A stretch of 45,163 nt of DNA from Acanthaster planci (lineage: Eukaryota > Echinodermata > Asteroidea > Valvatida > Acanthasteridae), in NCBI RefSeq assembly GCF_001949145.1, contig NW_019091370.1, positions 1,732,933 through 1,778,095 of the forward strand, in the 5' to 3' direction. Numbering within the stretch: the stretch's first letter is position 1; each line of letters starts with the position of its first letter. The notes beneath the pieces are model-generated. The model had not been told where the DNA came from and searched no databases. It saw only the letters and a list, made by a program, of their open reading frames with translations. The position numbers and the translations under genes are program-made. This document shows positions 12,401 to 21,400 of the stretch, one piece after another.

Positions 12401-14464
12401 AACAGCATTCTTTTGTCATTGTTCACACCGTTACTTGTGCCTGGTCTTGTGGTGGTCTCGACTACAACACTGACGGGTCACAGGTCCTCAAAAACCACCA
12501 AAGCTACATCGGTATGGCGAGAGCACTTCATGGAACCTCTTCCAAATCCACACCTTGAAGTGTTTTCAAAGGATTGGACACTGAACAGATTTTGAAATCA
12601 TTCTTTACCATGGGACGAGATGTACCAGATTCTGTCTTTGAGAGATCAAAATACAGTTTTGTGTTTTGAGAATGTATATATGTGTATTAAAGAGGTTTAT
12701 TAAATTTTGAAGACAGACTCTTGGAAGTGTATCAAATGAGAAATCAAAGGACTTTAACCCTAACTGCCCAAGGGTTGCTGGCCCTAACCTTCCCCATTCA
12801 CACAACGTTAAACACACCCATATGGGACTTTGTGCACAGAGGCTGTTGGACTTTTTTCTGAGGTATGCCAAACCCAATGCGAAAGCCAGCTGTTATGGGC
12901 CTACCAGACCTATCCCCACAGAATTAAACACTTTACTATTGTTAAATTCTGTGTGGTTGGGGAAAGTTAGGGTTAAAGAGTTTGGTGAAGCATGTCTTGT
13001 CAGTGAAACTTTAGTTTAAAACTCTTACAGAACACAACAAACCGCCGTACCATCACAAAGTAAGTTAAAAATTTCCGACAATCGATGCAAACTGACCACA
13101 AAACTACGCCCAGTCCCACTTGGTTTTGACATGCCTTATCGCAAATTTTTTTTATTCCCCTGACCTCGTAATCGATCTCCAGGCAGGCAAACATGGGGTT
13201 CTCAAAGCCCACATCCACCCCGACGATGTTGTAGCAGAAGGTGTTGGACTTGTGGGCCTCCAGCGGGGAAGAGATGGTCAGCCGGGCCTGGGAGTCGCGG
13301 TTCAGGATGTACACCAGCTTCTGCTTCTCCACGGCCGCGATCATGACAGCGCGGCCCTTGGGGTCCACGGCCAGCAGCTGGCCGGGGACGATGCGACGGC
13401 AGCCGCTCTTGCCAAACGTTTCTTGATGCACCTGCAAGAGACCAAGTTACACAGGGTGAATTAAATTAAAACTGACTGACTGAAACCTAGCTAATCTAGA
13501 CAATTTCGGGGGTTTTTTTGGGGGGGGAGTGACTTCTTTTAACCCACAACAATATTCAACTCAAAGACTGTGAACTCTTGAGTTTGGATCAGAAGTTTCG
13601 GTACTATTAATCACAACATCAGCTGAAACACGGATTAAATCACTTCATCATGTCCAAACTGTCCACGGCTATTTGCAATAAAGCTGCAAATTATGTGCAA
13701 CAAAGACTTCATCAAGAACAACATTTACCCCTGCGGATGATGAAGGCTGTCTCTCAGAAAATAACAAACTCACCGACATCCAAGACCAGCATCTCTGCCA
13801 TAATCTCAATGATAAATTTTTCGGAACATAGACACAGTGTACCATTCCACCTTACCCTGTCAAAAGAATTCTTGGACTGGTTGTATTCCAAGATGACGAT
13901 TCGGCCAGAGTCAGTCCCAACAACAATGTAATCTGCGATAAAGGTCAGAATTGAAAGGCAAAATCAGCAATGCTCAATGCATACAGGGAAAAATAAGTGG
14001 CTGGAGGAAAGGTTTGTCAGCTCTGAATAAAACAAATGACAACACCATCTAAGAAAGCAAAAACTTGCATGACAATGTCATGAAAACAGTATCTTTTTTT
14101 ATTGATGAACACAATGGGTTAATATTATTGATAATAAAACCAAACTTCTTGCTAGGTTTACTGATACAAGTAACAATTCAGATGATTTAATCACAAAGAT
14201 ATATCAAAATATCAAGCAGTCAAATTCGTTAGACCCACCTTTACTGCCTCCTGTCAGCTTAAACGGCATCAGCGCTCGTGTGATACCAAAAATCTCATGT
14301 GTCAGCACGACATGGAGTTTGCCCGTGTTAGGGTCCAACTTGAGAAGCTCCAAGGTCTTCCCTCGCGCCACCACGATCTCCTGCTGCTTGGTGCCAGCAA
14401 AGTTGCCGTGGACGGCCTGCACAATGCCCGTGGCCCGCTGCAGAGTCAGCGAGTACAGGAACAT
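485..14464 (-). CDS. SF3B3: Splicing factor 3B subunit 3 (SF3B3/SAP130), N-terminal 669 codons, continues off left edge
   Basis: SF3B3 is a scaffold of the SF3b complex in U2 snRNP, which recognises the intron branch point in the nucleus; it belongs to the DDB1/CPSF160 beta-propeller family. Fifteen minus-strand coding exons are visible: 14464-14239, 13932-13856, 13431-13165, 12264-12123, 11465-11353, 10768-10706, 9718-9540, 8652-8487, 8085-7990, 7403-7331, 3198-3047, 2530-2426, 2064-2014, 1358-1203, 625-485. All have AG acceptors and GT donors, and they sum to 2007 nt, exactly 669 codons. The protein follows the human sequence almost residue for residue, for example [28 protein letters not shown] and [13 protein letters not shown]. 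The start ATG sits in a good context (GCCACCATG). An AG 24 nt upstream of it (TTGCTGCAG) could be an acceptor after a non-coding first exon. The last visible donor is at 484, so the C-terminal half (CPSF_A region, family length about 1217 residues) is outside. The tenth intron (7330-3199) is the longest, at 4.1 kb, and carries several transposons. Confidence 0.97.
3920..4250. repeat. Dispersed repeat R1, copy in SF3B3 intron 10
   Basis: A segment of roughly 250-330 bp matches 24885-25155 along its length by eye, including the shared words TGCTCCTTTGGTC, AAAATGA(G/A)CA and AGGGCAGAC in the same order. Edges are not sharp and no terminal inverted repeats were found. It is an old interspersed repeat of unknown class; short ORFs across it are not conserved between the copies and are not considered genes. 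Confidence 0.5.
5788..5963. mobile_element. MITE of the TTGTAGTC family in SF3B3 intron 10
   Basis: The ends form an imperfect inverted repeat: left GGCGTTGTAGTCGAGTCC, right (reverse complement) GCGGTGTTGTAGTCGTGTCC. The interior has no coding capacity. Related elements with the same ends or interior words (GCTTGTGACTTGGC) lie at 12295-12472 and 17111-17282, so this is a small non-autonomous DNA transposon family. The superfamily could not be assigned because target-site duplications are not clear. Confidence 0.65.
5984..6561. mobile_element. piggyBac-like MITE flanked by TTAA in SF3B3 intron 10
   Basis: The element is bounded on both sides by an intact TTAA (5980-5983 and 6562-6565), the target duplication used by piggyBac transposases. 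Its ends are inverted: CCACTTGCCGCCGGGG at left and CCGCTTGGCGCCAGGG (reverse complement) at right, 13 of 16 matching. No transposase ORF is present in the 578 bp, so it would depend on a transposase in trans. It lies 20 bp from the preceding MITE. Confidence 0.65.
7763..7892. mobile_element. MITE with ~38-bp inverted ends in SF3B3 intron 9
   Basis: The left end (GTTTATTTCACGCGGATTTG, continuing to GGTGATCC) pairs with the reverse complement of the right end (GTTTGTTTCATACAGATCCG, continuing to AGTAATCC). Arms of about 38 bp surround a short core of about 50 bp. A second, more decayed member is at 24460-24583. The element is non-coding and lies between exons of SF3B3; no effect on splicing is expected. 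Confidence 0.6.
10948..11277. mobile_element. Possible hAT-type MITE with GGTTCC ends
   Basis: The left edge reads AGGGTTCCCAC and the right edge, reverse complemented, reads ATGGTTCCTGTGGTC. The interior is rich in the words TTTTCCATGACTTTTCCATG and ACTTTCCAGGACTTA, which I recall as typical of GGTTCC-ended non-autonomous hAT-like elements in animal genomes. Boundaries and superfamily are tentative. It lies in the SF3B3 intron between exons 11353 and 10768. Confidence 0.4.
11555..11660. repeat. Dispersed repeat R2, copy 1
   Basis: About 100 bp here match 13570-13675 by eye, sharing AGTTTGGATCAG, ATTAATCAC, ATCAGCTGAAACACGGATT and CTTCATCATGTCCAAACT in the same order and orientation. Both copies lie in SF3B3 introns. 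It is probably a fragment of an interspersed element; class unknown. Confidence 0.55.
12295..12472. mobile_element. MITE of the TTGTAGTC family, intact ends
   Basis: The left end CAGTGTTGTAGTCTGGACC and the reverse complement of the right end CAGTGTTGTAGTCGAGACC match at 16 of 19 positions; the 178-bp body is non-coding. It starts 30 bp upstream (in SF3B3 orientation) of the acceptor of the exon 12264-12123. An interior segment (CCAGTCTGAA, AAGTCACA, GACAA(C/A)AGCATTC) recurs at about 23030-23100 in a COG4 intron, where a decayed relative lies. Confidence 0.65.
13570..13675. repeat. Dispersed repeat R2, copy 2
   Basis: Second copy of the repeat at 11555-11660, same orientation, in the SF3B3 intron between exons 13856 and 13431. 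A short plus-strand ORF beginning here (13650) is not supported as a gene because it is built from the repeat and runs antisense into an SF3B3 exon. Confidence 0.55.
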
Positions 14465-15488
14465 GGTGGCACTGGCAGCGTGAGATGCTGCAGCAATTCA
14501 AAGACAACAAACAGTAGTGAAATAAAAAGAGGTTAACCTTGATAATTATTCATAAAACTTTGGCAAAAAGATCCACCAAGGTAGAGCAAGATCACGAGTA
14601 CCTATTCAATGCAGAAATTTTGGATATTCTGTCAAGGAAAAAGAGATGTTTAAGGATTACTTTACCACTATCAGAATCACTGAACGAACAGCTCGCGTCA
14701 CCCCGACGTGTTAAATAATAGACTGTTAACAAACTAACATGTTTTTTGTAATTGCTACTCGTTTTCAAGAGACAGGGTACTACACTAATCGTTACTGCAT
14801 TAAGTCTGAAAACCAGACGTTTTAAATCAAAATAACAAAGACTACGAAGGGGTACCAGTTGATAACTGCCTTCGGATACTGCAGTTGGCAGGGTCGCCTT
14901 TAAAGAAGTATCGGCTACTCCAGAAAAAAAGTTTTACCAACTAGAACCAACTTCTAGTAGAAGATACTAGTAAACTGCTGTCCGACTGCAGCGACCTAAA
15001 ATGTACATTTACATGTGAAAAAGTGGTTGGCCTGACATTTTGATCCAGCAGAATTTTGAGAAAGGCAAAGGTATACAATGCAAAGGCCCACCACTCCAGC
15101 AACCAAACAGGCCTTCTTTAACTTTTTATATGCATAATTGACACTTTTAATTAGCTTGCGTATTAAGAGGTGAGTCTGTGTAACAAAAGAAAAATAGCAA
15201 ACATTTCCAGCTTAAATGAAGGGGTTAAAATGAGCCAGGCGTGTATTTTCAAGGCAAAAGAACACACCCTGAAAAGAAAGCAAAGTTACAGGAGAAACAT
15301 CACTGATTTGACCATGATTTGACATAACATGCCTAGCAACAAAGATGTAAATGCTTAACTGAAAAACATTTTGAAAAATTATGTCTGTTACATGCTGAAC
15401 ACGGTAAAAGAGTTGTAGCCATGTCTTTTAAAGAAAATCATGCAAATGTGTTAATGTCAATTGTAAATTGTAAAAGAAATTACTTTCC
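14465..15488. promoter_or_regulatory. Shared head-to-head promoter region between SF3B3 and COG4
   Basis: The start codons of SF3B3 (minus, 14464) and COG4 (plus, 15489) are 1024 bp apart with no other gene between. In human the same two genes are also divergent neighbours at 16q22 with nearly touching first exons. No TATA box is obvious near either gene. A CpG-rich tract lies just inside COG4 intron 1 rather than between the genes. The stretch presumably contains a non-coding first exon and first intron of SF3B3, since an AG candidate acceptor lies just upstream of its ATG, so the true promoter is probably close to the COG4 start. The rest is AT-rich without recognisable elements. Confidence 0.6.
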
Positions 15489-18400
15489 ATGGAATCTCCT
15501 TCAAGTTGGCGACTCATCCCTTCCCCTTCAACCGTATCCGATAATATCCTCATGAAAATGGCGTCCGCCACGTCTTCGGTGTTTGATGCGATGGGCGTGC
15601 AGAATTTAACCGATATTTCCGATATACAAGAGGCTTTTGAACAACTCTGCGTGGAGGAGGTAAATTGCTTATATATTTCTCTTCACAGTTGGTTTTAAAA
15701 CAGGCTGAATCGTGCTGTCATGGCGATAGGTCAAAGCACCGGGAACGTGTCACTGTGTCAGCCGGTTTGGTCGCCCTGTCTGCGGCGTACACGTCTGCCT
15801 CGGTCACCGTCTAGTCTTTAATATAAGTCTAGACGGCCGAACCGGCCCGACCGGTGACTGGCTCGGAGAGGGTCAAGATTTTCTTATTTCTCCATGTGTA
15901 ATCACCCCAAAGTTTTCATGCAGTCTGGCAGTACTTTATTATAAACGTTTTATACCCCCCACCCCCAACAAAATATAGAAAAGATAATAAGAGGCAAGGC
16001 TTGCAAAATTCTTTTGCTTTTTAAAAAAATCTGTTTACCCATAGACTCAGGAGGCCCCACATATTTGCTGCCATTCCAGGATTTAGGAGTATGTCTAAAA
16101 GTGTTTTTTTTTAATTTCATCTTTCATTAAAAGCGATTCCTGAGTTGTCGTTGAGTTGTTGTTGTCGTTATTTTTTAGCAAGCAATCACGGATGATATTG
16201 ATGGATTGTTGGAAAAACAGACCAACCTAGAGGCTAAGATGAACACCTTACAGCGACAAGGGTGAGGAATAGCTGCAGATGACTGTAGATTAAATAAGAA
16301 TTTTTTTATTGACTTTTTGCCGGTGCATCTTCTTTTGAGGTGGGTGTAGCTCGAGGGGCGGAGGGTGGGATCTCTTCCTCTGAAATACCAATGACAGTCC
16401 AAATACTAGCATCAGCATTCTCATAATAGTCACACTATATTGCATGTGCACCCTTGTCAAATTCATACTTACACTTAAGTTTTTTTGTTTTCCCACTTAG
16501 TCAAAACCTGCAGCTTGTTCACACTGATGCTAGGCAGCTTGGAAGCATGATCTCATTCACCTCCGATCTCGCCGAGAATGTTAGCGGCAAAGTCCGAGAG
16601 CTTGACGTAGCAAAAGTGAGAACAACTCTCCTCCCCATCATTTGGAACCTTCTGTTAACCCTAACCCTAAATGTTTACTTACGTTAAGGCTTGACATTTT
16701 GTGATTATATATGATTGAATAAATTGATTGATTGATTGATTGATTTTTGGCCTACAGAACAGAGTTCAAATAGCAATCCAAAGAGTGAATGACATACTAG
16801 ATCTCAAGGTAAGTTTATTGAAAAGTTAATTGTAAATTCATCTTTTGCTATGAGTGTATATTGCCTCATTGTACTAGACAAGGATGTACAATGCATTTAC
16901 TCTTTCTTTTCAATTTATTTCAATCAGTTTTGCACCGACGGAGTCCAGACTGCCCTCCAGTCAGAGAATTATGAGAAGGCAGCGGGCCATATACACAGAT
17001 ATCTGAGCCTTGACGAGAAGGTGTTGAAACAGGTCATCGCGGATAATAAAGAAGGTAGTGTGCCCTGCATGATACTCTAACGAAATCATCCCTTGTGTTT
17101 GTCCTCAAAGCAGTGTCACCGTCAAGTCCCTTCTCGCAAGTCCTGTCCCAAGGACCAGTCACAGGTAATGGGGTTAGCACAGACAACGCGATGCTTTTGT
17201 CACAGCCCATTTGAATAGCTTGTGACTTGGCGTGAGACGGGATGGCTTATGATGGACTTGTGATGGACTCCACATGACGCTGCCTCACGAGACCCTCTTT
17301 ATGAGGGCTCAGCCAAGGGGGTTGCAGCATGACACAACGCAGTAGGCTGTAGAATTGAAGAGTGAAATTAGGACACTCTTAACCCCTTTGCGCCCGTAAT
17401 TGTCCAACAGCAGACCCCATTGAACCAGCAGCTGCATGGTGTATGTGAGGTATGCACTAATCCTCACACAAAGCCGCGGCTCTTGCCGTCTCCCGGAGCA
17501 AAGGGGTTGAAAGCAGACGCTGCGAATGGATAATAAACGCAAAGTTTGAACGATGCAAATAGATCAGAAACGCAAAACCATAACGTTGAAAACTGATGAC
17601 AAAGGCCTTAAACGTTGTTACAAAAATATTCCCAAATCAACTATTGACTTACCAGTATCTTCGTATCCCCATTTTGTAATTTACCTTAAGGGGGACACAC
17701 AGTGTGTTTTGCAACAGACAGCTACAATCCCTGGCTATACACCTAACCCAGGAAATGCAGTTTATTTGGTTTGATTTATTTAGTTTGGTTGTTTTTTTTT
17801 CCCAATCCAGGCGGTGGAATCGATCTGTCCATCGGCCTCCTCCACGAGGCCGAGCAGAACCTAAAGGCCTTAGTCCGGGAGAAGTTTGACTCGGCTATCC
17901 AGAGTGGAGACAGGGGGTCCGTGGAGAGGTTCTTCAAGATCTTCCCGCTCTTGGGGCTCCACGACGAGGGGCTGGAGAAATTCTCAACGTACCTCAGGAC
18001 ACAGGTGAGCCAAGCTGACAGGATGTGAACGCTTTTGGCATGGTTGAAGTAAATTAAACAAAAAAACAAAGTTTTTTTTATTGGAAAGCTGTTTTTTGTC
18101 TTTCTTTTAGAAGAAACCTATATATATGCAGTTCTGTATGTTTAGGACTTTGGCTCCACCAAAATCAATCTAATTCTCTCTTTTGTATTCTGAAATGAGC
18201 AAATAAGGTACTAAGTGATATTCGCTTTTCAAAAAATTGGTTTGTGTTCCAAAAATGTTATTCCACAATCATGCTTTTTTGGGGGGGTTGAAAAACTTAA
18301 ATGCCTATTCCCCACAAATGCCAAGCAATGCTTCTGCCGTGGTGTTGCCAACAAACATAACCTTCCATAATTTGAGAGGCTAGAAGGATTCTTGTGTTTT

Positions 18401-21400
18401 CCAGATTGCTAATAAGGCCAAGGAGAGTCTTACCCTGGCCCTCAGCAAGGACAGCACGGACCGACGGGCCAGTGTTGTCTACGCTGACACCATCACCATA
18501 CTGTTTGAGGACATCGGCAAGAGCGTGGAGATCCATCAGCCTCTCGTGGAGACATATTACGGTCAGTCTACAGCAAATTTGCTAAGCCAAGAAAATATTT
18601 GCTTAGCAAAAGCAGGTTACCGGCTAAATTATCAAGCACAGCATATTTGTGGTAGCTGGTTCTCGGGTGAATCTTGCTATTGAAACACGTGAATTGCTAA
18701 GCAGTCTTTTGGAACTGGGGTCAGATATACTTAATTTTGGTGGATCCAGCATTGCAGAACCCTGGCATCATTACATTGCGCAATTAGTATTGATTTGAAG
18801 TTGTTCACTTTGTGGAACGAAATAAAAAGTTATGTAAGAGTGTTTAAATCTACCAAAGGAATAATTTCTTTTCGATATGCAGCTTTTCAGAGGTAGTTTC
18901 TTGAAAGTGTAATTCTGAAATGAGTTATTGCAGCTCAAATAAAGTTCAATGAGTAACGATTGCTTTTATTTCTCTCTGTGAGTAACAGGTCCTGGCAGGT
19001 TATTCACCCTCATGCAGTCGCTGCAGCAAGAGTGCGACATCCAAGCCAAGCAGATCGTGGAGAGCTTCGTCCGTAACCGTGAGTTTGACACCAGGGCCCA
19101 GCAGGTGCAGCAGAGCTTACGAGGCTACAAATCGTCCAACCCTAACGACAAGTATGTCCGCTCTCATAGTCGGTCTCTGATAGCCGAAGTAAAGACACAC
19201 ATTCACTTTTTAACCAGGAACTAAAAAAAATTATGGGCAATGTTTTTCTTTTTCGTGTGTCATTTTTGTACGGACATGTTTGAATTCACTGATGGGAGAC
19301 TACATTTTAAAAGTTGATGAATTAATTCACAGCTATAATTCTTACAGAAAGGATTCTCCAAAAATCCCAAAACCTGGCCCTTCTAACTCTCATAGTTTTT
19401 GTCTGACAGACTAGACCCACGAGACTTAGACGTCATGCTAGCAGAATGCACCTTGCTGAACACAAGGACAGAGCTGTACCTGAGGTTCGTCAAGAGAAGA
19501 ATTATTGTAAGTAGACAGTGATTCTGGGCAATTTGCCAAGGTCCCCAAACTTCAGACAAACCTGAATAGAGTCTAGCAATCTGTTTTTCATGGCCCGAGC
19601 ACAGGTAGTCTCGAAAGCGGTGCATTTGCTGTGTTCTAATTGGCCCATCTCTTGAGAAGGCCAACCTTGATGGAAGACAGGTGGGGTTTTCCAAATTTCA
19701 CTGCCTTCTCCATTTTAGGCCTCAGACTTTTTTAACAATTCCGTTTAAAAACCAGTCACTTTCTCCCACAGAAACATTCAGTTGTTTGATGCCAGGTCAA
19801 AGTTCACATAGATTCAGAATAAAGGGCAAGTGGCAATGAAATGGGATAGGCTGGTTCCCTTCTTTCTATAATGTTCTTGACTTTGAAAGGATGGATAGGA
19901 ACCATAAGCTTCAATCTCTTTATTGAACAGAGTGATATAGAAGTCTTGGATGAAGACGTAGCTACAAAGCAAGCCAGACAAGCCGAGCTAGACAGGTTCT
20001 TGATGAACTGCCAGCTCAGTAGACACATGCAGGAGCTGATCGGCAACTACATCATGATGGAGGAATATTTCATGCACGAGACAGTGACAAAGGTCCGTAG
20101 TCCTTGGTCGACTCTGCCGGTGGCACAACAAAACGAGCTGAAATTATATCCTCTTGTGATGCATTTTGTACAAATGGACACGGTCTTCTCTACACAGTAA
20201 TCCCTGAAGGAGACATTGAATGCCATTGTTGCTATGCAGCTGATGCCCACTCTAAATGCTGTTGTGCACATTTTGATGAAAACTTGTGGTGGGAATTATG
20301 TGCCATAAAATAACACATGCATGTTAGTTATTTTGATTATTCAATATTTTAATTTTTTTTTTTTTACCTGTTTTATTTGAAGGCGGTCAGTTTAGACAGC
20401 TTAGACTCCGGGTCGCAAACGTCCAGCATGGTTGATGACATTTTCTTCATTGTCAAGAAATGCACAAGGTACGTCAGTGAGTTGAGATTGGAGGGCCAGT
20501 CAAGAAAGTTTGATATTTCTGACTCTAAGCACAAAGAATGGCATTAATCAAGCATGGTGCAAGAAATGAATGTTGTTCCTCTTCTACGATTTTCATGAAG
20601 TGTCAGCCAACAGTGCTTCACTTTCAGTTCGTGAAAACCTTGACGGAATGTCCTCTCCATCATTGTATTTAGGAGAGCAATCTCCAGCGGCAGCACTGAC
20701 TGCGCTTGTGCGATGCTCAACCACACCAGCTCCCTACTGGAGGGCTCCTACCGCGACGTCCTGTACAACAAGCTCCGTGCCGGCTACCCCTCGGGCTCCT
20801 TTGACGTCAGCCAAGCCTACAGCATGCTGCAGCAGGGCCGGTTTGCGACCTCCACGACAGACACCAATGCAGCCAAGCTAGAGTTCCTGGTGAGTGTGGC
20901 TGACATCCTAGGGGAGTTTTGTTTCAGTTGGTTCAAGGTGAAGCAACTTCAACCCTGACAAAGGCTGGACCCACCGAGATTCCTCAAAATCTGCCAGGAG
21001 GTTTTTGCGGGGCTAAGGAAGGCAGAGCTCTTCTGGGGTTTTATGTCCCTTAAAAGCTGAAGTACAGAGAATGTACCATTGTTTTTCTGCAAAATGGAGG
21101 ATTTGTAAGGATTCGGGAGGGTTTCCAGCAAGAATGCCTGGCAACAATATATCCCCAAACCAAAAAGCTGATACTCAAAAGTGACGATGTTTCTCTTATC
21201 ATTTTCTGGCCCCTTGAGGTACATTTCAAAGTGTTTTCGTTGGCCTGCGAGATCCGTAAAAATGTGCTCGTTTACTCGATTTTTTCACTTAAGACAACAT
21301 TAAACAACACCGAGGTAAGCATAGAGTACACACAAGCCCTCAAGAAGAGCCTCGGGGACGAGTGCTCCTCCAAGAATCAACACCTCGCCGACAAGGAGAG

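Noticed and set aside
13120-13464. 114-codon plus-strand ORF
   Set aside because: Antisense of the SF3B3 exon 13431-13165; its length is explained by the G+C-rich exon.
16655-16672. Telomere-like TTAACCCTAACCCTAAA
   Set aside because: Only about two and a half repeat units inside a COG4 intron; too short to be an interstitial telomere.
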